64,000 bases of DNA from Porticoccus sp964395715 (GCA_964395715.1 CAYNAU010000002.1:372001-436000), one strand, 5' to 3'. Shown: positions 54,627 to 63,200, numbered from the stretch's first letter. The notes: generated from the sequence alone by a model not told the origin. Numbers and translations: made by a program.

Positions 54627-55430
54627 CTAGGGGAGTCTTTTCAGGGGGTAGATATCAAAGCGGGTAGATTTACCCTTGAGGGAATAACCTGGTGCGGTTC
54701 CATTGAGAAAAGGTGCATGGGAAGGACGTTTGACGACCACCCGGTAATTGGCTTTTGCCAGAGACAGTGAAAGTAGCGCATCGCTGTCTTCGGCTTCCAT
54801 GCCCACCAATCGATGAAATAGCTGCATCTCCTTTTTGACCTTGCCGGATTTCTCCCTGGGGGGAAACATTGGGTCCAGATAAATCACATCCGGGAATTGA
54901 TCCGCAGCCATATCCTCCAGAAATTCAGCGGCTTCGCTGTGCACGGCCTGGATACGATCAAGTATGCCCAGCAGTTCCCCATCTGCGTCACTTTCAGCAC
55001 TATTCCGAGCACGGGCCATCCCGTCGCACAACAGGGAAAACACCACGGGATGCCTTTCAATCATCGTGACTTGCGCACCGAGACTGGCGAGGACGAAGCC
55101 ATCCCGCCCCAAGCCGGCAGTCAAATCCAGGACTTTTGGTTTGAAACCTTTTTGGGCCAGGCCTGTTGCCTTGGCAATGTCCTGCCCTTTGCCACCGCCA
55201 TACAGGCGGCGGTGACGAGCAGCGCCGCTACTGAAATCACAACGTACAGGACCCGGAGCGTTGGGCCCCAGTTGCTGCAGGGCAAGCCCTGCCTCATCGA
55301 CAACCAGTGCCATGCCAGATGTGGAAAAACTTTCCTCAATGGCAAAGCACGGTAATCCCAGGGTGTCAGAAAGCAAACCGGCCCGGCTTTCAAAGCCGGG
55401 CCGATAAAGGATGGAAAGATTACTCGTCAT
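54627..55430 (-). CDS. rsmJ: RsmJ, 16S rRNA m2G1516 methyltransferase
   Basis: SAM-dependent rRNA guanine methyltransferase. It has 267 residues. FSSGAARHRRLYGGGKGQDIAKA is followed by the SAM motif VLDLTAGLGRDGFVLASLG and the catalytic YLDPMFPPREKS. Its ATG begins one base after the stop of the OmpA-family lipoprotein gene, so the two are co-translated. Confidence 0.95.
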   Translation of the reverse strand: MTSNLSILYRPGFESRAGLLSDTLGLPCFAIEESFSTSGMALVVDEAGLALQQLGPNAPGPVRCDFSSGAARHRRLYGGGKGQDIAKATGLAQKGFKPKVLDLTAGLGRDGFVLASLGAQVTMIERHPVVFSLLCDGMARARNSAESDADGELLGILDRIQAVHSEAAEFLEDMAADQFPDVIYLDPMFPPREKSGKVKKEMQLFHRLVGMEAEDSDALLSLSLAKANYRVVVKRPSHAPFLNGTAPGYSLKGKSTRFDIYPLKRLP

Positions 55431-55431
55431 G

Positions 55432-56082
55432 TTACTGAATGGGGACCAACTCCAGCTCTACTCGCCTGTTGGCCTGGCGACCGGACTCGGTACCGTTGTC
55501 AGCAATTGCATAACGTTCGCCGTAACCGGTGGTCCAAACCCGGCCACTGGCAATGCCCTGACTGATCAGTAACTGTCCCACGCTGGCAGCCCGGCGTTCA
55601 CTGAGCGTCTGGTTATACTCGGAACTACCCGTCGAATCGGTGTGACCGGCAATCCGAATATTGGTTTTGTTAAACTCTTTCAACACCAGCGCCACAGACT
55701 CCAGAGTGCTGTAGAACTCCGGGCGCACCTCATAGCGGTCAACGCCAAAAGTAATATTGCTTGGCATCACCAGACGGATATTGTCACCTTCGCGAACGAC
55801 CCTGACTCCTGTGCCCTCCAGCTTTGCTCTCAGCGCAGCCTCCTGACGGTCCATGTAATAGCCGATACCACCGCCCACAGCAGCTCCTGCAACGGCACCT
55901 GTGAGGACCCCTTTCTTGCGGTCATCATCACTGGACGTTGCAGCACCAATAATTGCGCCCGTCACAGCACCAATACCTGCGCCTTTGGCGGTGTTACTGG
56001 TTTTTTGCTGTCCGGTGTAGGGATCCGTGGACATACAGGCCGTCAATGCTCCCACCAGTGCTATTAACAGAAGTTTTTTCAT
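55432..56082 (-). CDS. OmpA-family glycine-zipper lipoprotein
   Basis: Outer-membrane lipoprotein that likely tethers peptidoglycan. It has 216 residues with lipobox LTAC (Cys 16), two glycine-zipper blocks (about 34-75, GAGIGAVTGAIIGAATS and GAVAGAAVGGGIGYYMD) and a C-terminal OmpA domain with IAGHTDSTGSSEYNQTLSERRA and NRRVELEL. It resembles the YiaD group. It is divergent from the LRR lipoprotein gene. Confidence 0.9.
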   Translation of the reverse strand: MKKLLLIALVGALTACMSTDPYTGQQKTSNTAKGAGIGAVTGAIIGAATSSDDDRKKGVLTGAVAGAAVGGGIGYYMDRQEAALRAKLEGTGVRVVREGDNIRLVMPSNITFGVDRYEVRPEFYSTLESVALVLKEFNKTNIRIAGHTDSTGSSEYNQTLSERRAASVGQLLISQGIASGRVWTTGYGERYAIADNGTESGRQANRRVELELVPIQ

Positions 56083-56219
56083 GGTTATTCCTCATTCATG
56101 AACAAAAAGTTGAAGGCTTTGACACCTTCTTTACAAATTTGCTTTATCCTTATTGTGATAGAAGCAAAAACCTTTTCAAGTGATTTGGCGCTCTTCGGCA
56201 TTAACTGGTTCGCAGCCTT

Positions 56220-56660
56220 ATGAAAAAAATCACCATTCCCGTTGCCATATTTTCTGCCGTCTTGCTGACAGGCTGCGAAAACTACACATACACTTTCAAC
56301 GAACAGCCGGTTTTTGAACAACCCAGCCTGTTTACAGACTACAAGATACCGGACAAAGGGCTCTCAAACTGCCTCAAACAAGCCATTCTGGATCAGAAAG
56401 CCCATAAAGCCAGTGAAGTTCTACAGCTCAATTGCTCCAATGCCGGTATTAGCACATTGGCAGGGCTGGAAATTTTCACCGGGCTTACACGTATCAATCT
56501 CGATAATAACTCGCTGACCGAGATTAAGCCTCTGCTGTTCCTGGGCCACCTGAAAACTGTGCTGCTATCAGGCAACAACAAGCTCAGCTGTGTGGATGGC
56601 CGACTGCTTGCCGAGCAAACCGACGGCGATGTAACACTACCCGAGCACTGCAACCAATAA
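56220..56660 (+). CDS. Small lipoprotein with leucine-rich repeats
   Basis: It has 146 residues with lipobox LLTGC (Cys 19). Residues about 68-130 form at least three leucine-rich repeat units of internalin-like spacing: LQLNCSNAGISTLAGLEIF, GLTRINLDNNSLTEIKPLLF and HLKTVLLSGNN. Four other cysteines are present. No known family name comes to mind. LRR proteins usually bind a protein ligand, so a periplasmic or surface binding role is inference. It is divergent from the OmpA lipoprotein. Confidence 0.7.
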   Translation: MKKITIPVAIFSAVLLTGCENYTYTFNEQPVFEQPSLFTDYKIPDKGLSNCLKQAILDQKAHKASEVLQLNCSNAGISTLAGLEIFTGLTRINLDNNSLTEIKPLLFLGHLKTVLLSGNNKLSCVDGRLLAEQTDGDVTLPEHCNQ

Positions 56661-56711
56661 ACGCTCAACTCTGAAATTCGTTGACAGAATTTGCGACTTT
56701 CTTCAAAAAAG

Positions 56712-56720
56712 TTACCCACA
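56712..56720 (+). promoter_or_regulatory. DnaA-box-like 9-mer (one mismatch)
   Basis: TTACCCACA differs from the consensus TTATCCACA at one position. It is the left arm of an inverted pair with the perfect box at 56726-56734. Confidence 0.5.
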
Positions 56721-56725
56721 AAATC

Positions 56726-56734
56726 TGTGGATAA
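56726..56734 (-). promoter_or_regulatory. Perfect DnaA box
   Basis: The minus strand reads TTATCCACA, the strongest E. coli-type DnaA box. It lies five bases from the box at 56712 in inverted orientation. Confidence 0.6.
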
Positions 56735-56914
56735 CTTTGTGCATTACTTTCGTAAAACTCAGCCAACTCCCCATGAACAGGGGTATAGACACAAAGTGGT
56801 TATTTTTTAATCAGTTTATTTTTTGCATGTATTTCAATAGGTTATGATTTTAAAAATCAGGAATCAATAACTTAGCAGTGGTTCTGAAGATTTCCGTAAG
56901 GTTATTAATGTAAT

Positions 56915-56923
56915 TGTGGACAA
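56915..56923 (-). promoter_or_regulatory. DnaA-box-like 9-mer (one mismatch)
   Basis: The minus strand reads TTGTCCACA, one change from consensus. It lies on the far side of the AT-rich stretch from the inverted pair. Confidence 0.45.
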
Positions 56924-56943
56924 CAACCCCGAGGAAAACCTTG

Positions 56944-57057
56944 ATGACTGAGCAAATGCTCAGCACAAGTGATCAAAAAAGTGGCAACAAGTTGCTCTCG
57001 ATGCCTCAGGAAGCCTTCAATTCCAGCCAGCCAAACCCCTCCTCCTGGCAGGCGTAA
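56944..57057 (+). CDS. Candidate small ORF, 37 codons
   Basis: An ATG at 56944 with GAGG about nine bases upstream opens a 37-residue polar frame without cysteine or membrane segment. Its second half overlaps the 3' end of the minus-strand MBL gene. It has no similarity I recognise and may be chance; the ribosome site is its main support. Confidence 0.2.
   Translation: MTEQMLSTSDQKSGNKLLSMPQEAFNSSQPNPSSWQA
56975..56995 (-). terminator. Weak terminator of the dapA-bamC-MBL unit
   Basis: On the minus strand a 5-bp stem GCAAC / GTTGC with a 2-base loop is followed by CAC and six T residues, 11 bases after the MBL stop. A second perfect inverted repeat (CTGAGCA / TGCTCAG, 56948-56963) lies just beyond. 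Confidence 0.5.
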
Positions 57058-57767
57058 TGGACAGAAGGTAGCCGGGAATCAATCTCTTGCAGCAATGCCT
57101 TCACAATATCCAACGCATTATTCTGGAGACTGATATGACCGACAACCAGATGTTGCATTCGCTGCAGATCGATAGTTTCAAGTAAGGCCAGCGACTGGTC
57201 ATTGCTCAGGTGTCCCCAAGGACTTGAAATACGTTGTTTCAAGGCCGGAGGGTATGGGCCACTGTGTAACATCTGCAGATCATGGTTACACTCCAGCAGC
57301 AGACCGTCACAACCAGAATACTCATCGACCACATGGGAGGTAATGCTGCCTATATCGGTCAACACCCCCAACCGCAAGCCGTGATAGCTGAAAATGTACT
57401 GAACTGGCTCTCTGGCATCGTGTGGCACCGATACCGGGGTAATACTCACCCCATCGAGGTCAAAGGGAGAATGACTATCAATCAATATGAGAGGGATCGG
57501 AGGTGCCTTAGCCGCCTTACTGGTTCCCGCGGTCATAATAACCGGGATCTTGTATTTCTTGGCCAGAGGGAACACACCGCGCATATGGTCGGTATGCTCA
57601 TGTGTCACCAGAACAGCGCCAATATCCACGGGAACTAATCCAAGACGCTCTAATCGGCGTTCTGTTTCCCGGATGGAGAAACCACAATCCACCAGGAATC
57701 TTGAGGAACCACAGTCTACAACCGTGGCGTTACCCTTACTGCCACTGCCCAGTGAGGCAAAGCGCAT
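57006..57767 (-). CDS. MBL-fold metallohydrolase, YycJ/WalJ-like
   Basis: Metallo-beta-lactamase-fold hydrolase. It has 253 residues. FASLGSGSKGNATVVDCG is the typical start, and the zinc motif is VTHEHTDHMRG (HxHxDH), with later ligands in LLECNHD and VVGHISLQNN. YycJ-like proteins are 5' exonuclease-like, but function in gammaproteobacteria is not settled. It follows bamC by six bases, forming dapA-bamC-MBL. Confidence 0.88.
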   Translation of the reverse strand: MRFASLGSGSKGNATVVDCGSSRFLVDCGFSIRETERRLERLGLVPVDIGAVLVTHEHTDHMRGVFPLAKKYKIPVIMTAGTSKAAKAPPIPLILIDSHSPFDLDGVSITPVSVPHDAREPVQYIFSYHGLRLGVLTDIGSITSHVVDEYSGCDGLLLECNHDLQMLHSGPYPPALKQRISSPWGHLSNDQSLALLETIDLQRMQHLVVGHISLQNNALDIVKALLQEIDSRLPSVHYACQEEGFGWLELKAS

Positions 57768-57773
57768 CAGTGC

Positions 57774-58820
57774 TTAACTTAGATTGCCACGGATCACTTT
57801 AAGAAGTTTCATCGCCGAGGGACGATCGAGCTGATTGCGCGCGTCATCCAACACCCGGACTTCAACCACCTGCTGATTTTCTGAGAGGGTCACCAGGTAT
57901 TTTACCGGCGGGAGTTCTTCCTCTTTCCTGCCGAAACTGAGCACCAGTTCCATCAGCGTCGTACCACCCTCCTCAACCAAGAGGATTTCCTTGTACTCCA
58001 CGCTGACGCGACCGGCTGAACGGTCCTGATCCAAAACCGTGAAGCCGCCTTTGGAAAGGGAGTTAATGACTGAATTCCAGGCTCTCTCATAGCCAAGCTT
58101 GATCTGTATATAGGGATCAACCGCTTCGTCAGCAATGACCTTAACGCGATCTTCGCCACCGATATTCTGTGCCAGCAGGGAGACACTGCCACTGTTGATT
58201 TCGTGGGCCAGAGCATCGGAGGTGATCTGCAGGAACTCCTGCTCGCGGGCAGCGCTCATGGAGGTCTCCGGCCATTGTGAAACCTCCGACTCTTTACCAA
58301 GGGGCGCGGCCATTTCCAGGATACTGACTTCTGTGCTGCTGACGCCGACACCGGGCCTGATGGTAAAACGGAAACGATGGCTGTTTACATCATCATCCTT
58401 GAACTCCAGCCAGGCTGTTTCAATTTCACCCGCGGTGGCATCTACCCGGGTTGTTGGAACCTGACTCCGTGAAAGAATATTGCGAATTCTCGGCCAGACT
58501 TCAGCAGGGGGTTTATTGATGGCGATCCAACGCTTGTCACCAAAGGTGTCAATTTTGACGATCTCTTCAAAGGTGGTTTCTGAAAGCGGCTGTGGCCTAG
58601 GCAGCTTGAAGCGCTGTGGAGCTGCTGCCGTGTCAGCAATCACCGGGATATCGTACAGCTCCCCAATAGCAGCACTGCCATGACCTTCGGGAACAGACAT
58701 GGGGGGGACTTCCTCAGCCTCCAGGTAATCATTGCTGCGGTCCCTCACTGGACTTTTGCCACAGCCTGCCACGGCCAATGTCAGCACCGTCACACAGAAA
58801 AGTCTCAGGCTTGGTTTCAT
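57774..58820 (-). CDS. bamC: BamC, BAM complex lipoprotein
   Basis: Outer-membrane lipoprotein subunit of the BAM complex. It has 348 residues: signal peptide with lipobox VAGC (Cys 20), an unstructured N-terminal stretch binding BamD (LEAEEVPPMSVP) and two helix-grip domains (about 100-210 and 235-348). It lies 18 bp after dapA, an arrangement shared with E. coli and Pseudomonas. Confidence 0.93.
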   Translation of the reverse strand: MKPSLRLFCVTVLTLAVAGCGKSPVRDRSNDYLEAEEVPPMSVPEGHGSAAIGELYDIPVIADTAAAPQRFKLPRPQPLSETTFEEIVKIDTFGDKRWIAINKPPAEVWPRIRNILSRSQVPTTRVDATAGEIETAWLEFKDDDVNSHRFRFTIRPGVGVSSTEVSILEMAAPLGKESEVSQWPETSMSAAREQEFLQITSDALAHEINSGSVSLLAQNIGGEDRVKVIADEAVDPYIQIKLGYERAWNSVINSLSKGGFTVLDQDRSAGRVSVEYKEILLVEEGGTTLMELVLSFGRKEEELPPVKYLVTLSENQQVVEVRVLDDARNQLDRPSAMKLLKVIRGNLS

Positions 58821-58838
58821 TAAGGACTCCGCTTTATC

Positions 58839-59726
58839 TTAGTTGCCGTTCAACACACCGGCTTGTTTCAGGGCCATCAACACCGTGTCATGGTGCTCAG
58901 CTGACAAATCCGTCAACGGCAGACGGATGGCATGCTCTATCAGGCCCATTTCTGCCACTGCCCACTTAACGGGTATGGGATTTGATTCCACAAATAACTG
59001 CTTGTGAAGAGGTAACAATACCTGGTTTATGGCACGGGCTTCCTCCGCCTGACCTGCCAGCGCAAGCCGGCACATCTCAGACATTAAACGGGGAGCAACG
59101 TTCGCCGTTACCGAAATATCGCCATGACCGCCCATCAGAATCAGCTCAAGGGCGGTGTCGTCATCCCCTGAATAGATCGCAAAATCCGACGGACAGCTAT
59201 CAATCAGTTGTCGCGCGCGCTGTAGATCTCCGGTGGCTTCCTTGATACCGACAATATTGGGAATTTCCGCAAGCCGTATCACCGTTTCCGGCAACATGTC
59301 ACAGGCTGTTCTGCCCGGTACATTGTAAAGAATCTGGGGGATATCCACGGCTTCGGCAATGGCCTTGTGATGAAGATAAAGGCCCTGCTGGGTCGGCTTG
59401 TTGTAATAAGGCGTCACCAGAAGACAGGCATCGGCACCCGCCTGCTGAGCGCGCTGGGTCCACTCGATGGCTTCCCGGGTTGAATTCGCCCCTGTTCCGG
59501 CAATCACGGGGATACGACCAGCAGCGTCTTCAACAATGGCTGCAATCGTCGCCATATGCTCCTGTACATCCAGGGTAGGAGACTCTCCCGTAGTGCCCAC
59601 TGCCACAATGGCATGGGTACCCTGTTCAATGTGCCATTCCACCAGACGCTTCAGCCGGTCCCAGTCCACTTCCAGGTTTTCACGCAGCATGGGAGTGACC
59701 AGAGCAACAATACTTCCGGTGATCAT
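58839..59726 (-). CDS. dapA: DapA, 4-hydroxy-tetrahydrodipicolinate synthase
   Basis: Condenses pyruvate and aspartate semialdehyde, first step of the lysine/DAP branch. It has 295 residues from the ATG at 59726 (GAGG six bases upstream). VAVGTTGESPTL holds the active threonines, YNVPGRTACDM the catalytic Tyr (about 134), and GIKEATGD the Schiff-base lysine K162. Confidence 0.97.
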   Translation of the reverse strand: MITGSIVALVTPMLRENLEVDWDRLKRLVEWHIEQGTHAIVAVGTTGESPTLDVQEHMATIAAIVEDAAGRIPVIAGTGANSTREAIEWTQRAQQAGADACLLVTPYYNKPTQQGLYLHHKAIAEAVDIPQILYNVPGRTACDMLPETVIRLAEIPNIVGIKEATGDLQRARQLIDSCPSDFAIYSGDDDTALELILMGGHGDISVTANVAPRLMSEMCRLALAGQAEEARAINQVLLPLHKQLFVESNPIPVKWAVAEMGLIEHAIRLPLTDLSAEHHDTVLMALKQAGVLNGN

Positions 59727-59841
59727 CAAGGGCCTCAAAAAGTCAGGAGAAAAATCAAAGGCGTAATGGTACTGACCCGCTTAAGACCACACAAGCACTT
59801 ACACAAGATTTAAAGGGCTTATCTTGGGGCACCCGGTATCT

Positions 59842-60771
59842 TTATTTACTTTTCGGGTAAGGACGTACTTCCCCTTCCGGGCGGGTCTTGAAACGACGGT
59901 GAATCCACATGTACTGCTCAGGCTGCTGGAGGATGAACTCCTCAATCTTGCGGTTCACCGTTTCGGCATCAGCCACATCATCACCCACGGGAAAATTTTC
60001 CAGTGGTGGATGAATGGTGACACGATAACCGCGGTTGCCCGGCAAACGAACATGGGAAAATGGCAATACCGCCGCATTTCCGGTTTTAGCAAACCGTGCG
60101 GTCGCTGTCACCGTGGCGGCCTGCACACCGAAAAACGACGCAAACACACTTTGCTTGCGACCATAATCCTGGTCCGGGGCATACCAGATAATCCGCCCCT
60201 GGCGCAGTGCCTTGAAGATACCCCTGACATCTTCCCTGGGATACACCACCCCAATAGGATCACGGGCCCTGCGACCCCGGCTTTGCACATAATCGTAGAC
60301 GGGGTTCTTGTGTGCCCGGTACATACCATCAATAGAGTGCCGAGAGGACAGGGAGGATGCGCCGATTTCCAGCGTGGTGTAATGGATTGCCATCAGCAAT
60401 GCCCCCCTGCCGTTAAGCTGGTGAATGTGCTCCATTCCCTCCAACTGCACCAACCGGTTAAAACGCCCGCCGGGCCACCACCAGGCAATTCCTATTTCAA
60501 AGAACGCAATGCCGTAGCTGGTAAAGTTGTCCCGTAACAATTTTTGGCGCTGGGCTTCTTCCATGTCTGGAAAGCAGAGTTTGAGGTTGATTTCAGCGAC
60601 CTTGCGCCTGTAGCCCCCAAACCAGTACATGACTGCTCCAACCTGGGTTCCCAACCAGATAATCAGCGGGTACGGCAGCATGACCAACAACCACCAGCAG
60701 CCAATTCCAAGCCAGGTAAGCCAGTATCGCGGGTGGAGGAAATGCCACTGGAACTGCTGATTTTCGTACAT
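59842..60771 (-). CDS. lpxL: LpxL/HtrB-family late lipid A acyltransferase
   Basis: Inner-membrane acyltransferase adding a secondary acyl chain to Kdo2-lipid IVA. It has 309 residues from the ATG at 60771, the normal length; the open frame runs 40 codons further upstream without similarity. One N-terminal membrane anchor (about 17-40) is followed by HYTTLEIG, the catalytic HX4E motif, then IWYAPDQDYGRKQSVFASFFG and MWIHRRFKTRPEGE. LpxP or LpxM assignment cannot be excluded. Confidence 0.88.
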   Translation of the reverse strand: MYENQQFQWHFLHPRYWLTWLGIGCWWLLVMLPYPLIIWLGTQVGAVMYWFGGYRRKVAEINLKLCFPDMEEAQRQKLLRDNFTSYGIAFFEIGIAWWWPGGRFNRLVQLEGMEHIHQLNGRGALLMAIHYTTLEIGASSLSSRHSIDGMYRAHKNPVYDYVQSRGRRARDPIGVVYPREDVRGIFKALRQGRIIWYAPDQDYGRKQSVFASFFGVQAATVTATARFAKTGNAAVLPFSHVRLPGNRGYRVTIHPPLENFPVGDDVADAETVNRKIEEFILQQPEQYMWIHRRFKTRPEGEVRPYPKSK

Positions 60772-60845
60772 CTGACGTCCGTATTCTGCGGGGCTGGCAT
60801 TATACGGGCAAAGCAGGCAAGCGGCGAGAGGCTCACCCAGGTGTG

Positions 60846-61079
60846 TCAGGAGCGAAGCAGCGCGTCGAGTTGATCGACCTGTTCTGCCCAATCGGAGTCA
60901 TTGGTGATTGCCTCTGCGATAAAGGCGCGCTGCGCTGAGTTCCAGAACGGAGCCGATGCCAGGTAGACATCGTTCGGCAGCGGTTTGTGTGCCGCCAGAA
61001 ACGCGTCTATCTCCTGTTGACTTGAAGGCAGGCCCAGTTGATCAAAAAGGCCAGTCAGCGTGTGAATATCGGTATCCAT
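60846..61079 (-). CDS. DUF2789 small protein
   Basis: 77-residue cytoplasmic protein of the DUF2789 family, common in Pseudomonas and relatives; function unknown. It has the conserved start MDTDIHTLTGLFDQLGLPS and an acidic helical C-terminus. It lies 54 bp after the MBL gene on the same strand. Confidence 0.8.
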   Translation of the reverse strand: MDTDIHTLTGLFDQLGLPSSQQEIDAFLAAHKPLPNDVYLASAPFWNSAQRAFIAEAITNDSDWAEQVDQLDALLRS

Positions 61080-61133
61080 AACTTCTATATAGAAGCCGAC
61101 AGAGGGATTCGCAACAGCGATAGACGATTTTTA

Positions 61134-61967
61134 TTACGGCGCCAGCACCCAGCGCTCTTCCCCGAATGCCCAATGTTGAACAATCTTCTTCAGCGCTACA
61201 CCGTCTTCTTCCAGTTTGAGCAAATGCGCCCATAGGGATAATTTCGCCATCGACAACAGGTCACTGCTGACATCACTGTATACACGGGCCAGAAGCGCAT
61301 CCATACCGGATTCACCCAAATGCCGCAGTGCCTCAACAACCCGCTGTTCCCTCTGAAGCCGATGGTCGACGATCTGCTCCAGAACCGCCGCCGGGGTGTT
61401 CAGCAGATCGCCATGTCCCGGTGCAATGGTAGTTATGGGGTAGTTCATTAACTGTCGGGTGGAGCGGATGTAATCAGCCATATTGCCACTGGGGGGAATA
61501 ATCACCACGGAGGAGCCCTGCATGATGTGATCCCCGGAAAAGAGCATGCCCTCTTCCCGCAGCAGGTAACAGAACTGGTTGGCCACATGGCCCGGCGTAT
61601 GGATTGCCTCAAGGTTAAATTCCGGAGTTTCCAGCAACTGTCCGTGATAGAGGTTTTCCTTCACCTCGAAGGTGCGGTCCTGATGACCGTCATCTGCCAT
61701 GACACAGCCGATCATCTGCGCGCCGGTCACATCCGATATCTGCCTGGCCGCCGGAGAGTGATCAGGGTGGGTATGAGTCACCAGAATCCAGCACAAACGC
61801 TCACCGCAGAGGGCGAGTAGCTGTTCTATATGTGAGGAAATAGCAGGCCCAGGATCAATCAAAGCCAGCTGGCGATCACCCACCAGGTAGCTGTTGGTTC
61901 CGGGACCTGTCATGAGGTTGCTGTTCGGTGCGGTAACCCGCCTGACCAGGGGAGACAGTTTGTGCAA
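61134..61967 (-). CDS. MBL-fold hydrolase, LACTB2-like
   Basis: Metallo-beta-lactamase-fold protein. It has 277 residues. Substrate loop NLMTGPGTNSYLVG is followed by the zinc motif VTHTHPDHSPAARQ, then HTPGHVANQFCYL and LFSGDHIMQGSS, and a helical C-terminal domain as in LACTB2-type RNases. The start appears to be TTG at 61967; no ATG precedes the conserved region. It is the second of two MBL genes in this stretch; the substrate is unknown. Confidence 0.85.
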   Translation of the reverse strand: MHKLSPLVRRVTAPNSNLMTGPGTNSYLVGDRQLALIDPGPAISSHIEQLLALCGERLCWILVTHTHPDHSPAARQISDVTGAQMIGCVMADDGHQDRTFEVKENLYHGQLLETPEFNLEAIHTPGHVANQFCYLLREEGMLFSGDHIMQGSSVVIIPPSGNMADYIRSTRQLMNYPITTIAPGHGDLLNTPAAVLEQIVDHRLQREQRVVEALRHLGESGMDALLARVYSDVSSDLLSMAKLSLWAHLLKLEEDGVALKKIVQHWAFGEERWVLAP

Positions 61968-62012
61968 TGTTATTGCATCCTGATTATTACAGGGCCCCGG
62001 CTTGCTGAAGCC

Positions 62013-63200
62013 TCAAACCAGGTTCTTGATGGGGACGACCGGGTCCACATCCACGTCGTAATCAACGCCTTCGATATCAAAACCAAACAGTTTGAGGAAC
62101 TCGTGCTTGTAGCCCTTGAAGTCGGTCAGTTCCGCAATATTCTCGGTCGTGATACGGGACCAGTCGTCAGCCACTTTTTGTTGAATTTCAGGGCGAAGCT
62201 CCAGTTCATCCACGCGAATGCGGCCTTCATCGTCCATTCTCGGATCATCACTGTAAAGGCACTCGGTATAAAGGCGGTACAACTGCTCTATACACCCTTC
62301 GTGGGTGCCCGCGTCCTTCATGGCTTTGAACAGCAGCGACAGATAAAGGGGCATAATGGGAATAGCAGAACTGGCCTGGGTCACCACAGCCTTCAGCACC
62401 GCTACCCGGGCATCGCCCCCAATCGCTGCAAGTTGCTCACGAATACCGAGCACTTTCTTGTCGAGGTCTTTTTTCGCCTGACCAATGGTGCCATCCCAGT
62501 AGAGGTCCCAGGTCACTTTTTCGCCCACGTAGGTAAATGCCGCTGTCTTGGCACCTTCTGACAGCACCCCCGCTTCTCCCAGGGCATCCATCCACATCTG
62601 CCAGTCTTCGCCACCCATGACCGCAACGGTATTGGCGATTTCTTCCTCGCTGGCCGCTTCCAGCGAAAATTCCTGAATTTCTTCCTTGTCCGTGTTGATA
62701 CCCCTGAGGGTGACATCTTTACCGATCGGCTTGAGTGTGGAGTTAAACAGTTCACCGGTTTTCGGGTGCTGGCGGCGGGGTGAAGCCAGGCTGTATATCA
62801 CCAGGTCTACTTGCCCCAGGTCCGCCTTGATCGTTTCAATGGTTTTCTGTTTGATCTCGTCGGAGAAGGCATCACCGTTGATGCTTTTAGCATACAGACC
62901 CTCTGCCTCGGCGAATTTGTGAAAAGCTGCCGAGTTGTACCAGCCGGCCGTTCCCGGTTTCTTTTCGGCACCCTCTTTCTCAAAAAAAATGCCCAGCGTA
63001 TCCGCGCCACAACCAAAGGCAGCAGTAATTCTTGCAGCCAAGCCGTACCCAGTGGAAGCTCCGATCACCAGCACTCTCTTGGGGCCATCAAAAGATCCGT
63101 GACTTTTGATGTAATCAATCTGCTGTTTGACATTGGCTTCGCAGCCCACCGGATGGGTGGTGATGCACATAAAGCCACGGACTCTCGGTTTGATAATCAT
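62013..63200 (-). CDS. fabV: FabV enoyl-ACP reductase
   Basis: NADH-dependent enoyl-ACP (trans-2-enoyl-CoA) reductase completing each fatty acid elongation cycle. It has 395 residues. The nucleotide loop is GASTGYGLA (48-56). The catalytic pair is Y234 and K243 in LYWDGTIGQAK, the Y-x8-K spacing that separates FabV from FabI. FabV enzymes are known to be poorly inhibited by triclosan. No fabI is seen in this window. Confidence 0.96.
   Translation of the reverse strand: MIIKPRVRGFMCITTHPVGCEANVKQQIDYIKSHGSFDGPKRVLVIGASTGYGLAARITAAFGCGADTLGIFFEKEGAEKKPGTAGWYNSAAFHKFAEAEGLYAKSINGDAFSDEIKQKTIETIKADLGQVDLVIYSLASPRRQHPKTGELFNSTLKPIGKDVTLRGINTDKEEIQEFSLEAASEEEIANTVAVMGGEDWQMWMDALGEAGVLSEGAKTAAFTYVGEKVTWDLYWDGTIGQAKKDLDKKVLGIREQLAAIGGDARVAVLKAVVTQASSAIPIMPLYLSLLFKAMKDAGTHEGCIEQLYRLYTECLYSDDPRMDDEGRIRVDELELRPEIQQKVADDWSRITTENIAELTDFKGYKHEFLKLFGFDIEGVDYDVDVDPVVPIKNLV

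Larger units (their letters stand above)
56661..57005. other. Longest gene-poor gap: AT-rich, DnaA-box-like sequences
   Basis: No recognised gene in 345 bp. It holds three DnaA-box-like 9-mers, a strongly A/T-rich stretch at about 56800-56870 with two similar T-rich segments (TTATTTTTTAATCAG and TTTATTTTTTGCATG), two small inverted repeats near its right end and a candidate small ORF. It separates a plus-strand gene from the 3' end of a minus-strand operon. Confidence 0.6.

Noticed and set aside
54624..54633. CCCCTAGGGG palindrome between DUF481 and rsmJ
   Set aside because: It has no loop, and most of it lies in the rsmJ stop region; not a credible terminator.
56712..56734. Reading the inverted DnaA boxes purely as the terminator of the LRR lipoprotein gene
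   Set aside because: The stem has a mismatch, only three T residues follow, and both arms match a known 9-mer, so I list the boxes instead; a dual role remains possible.
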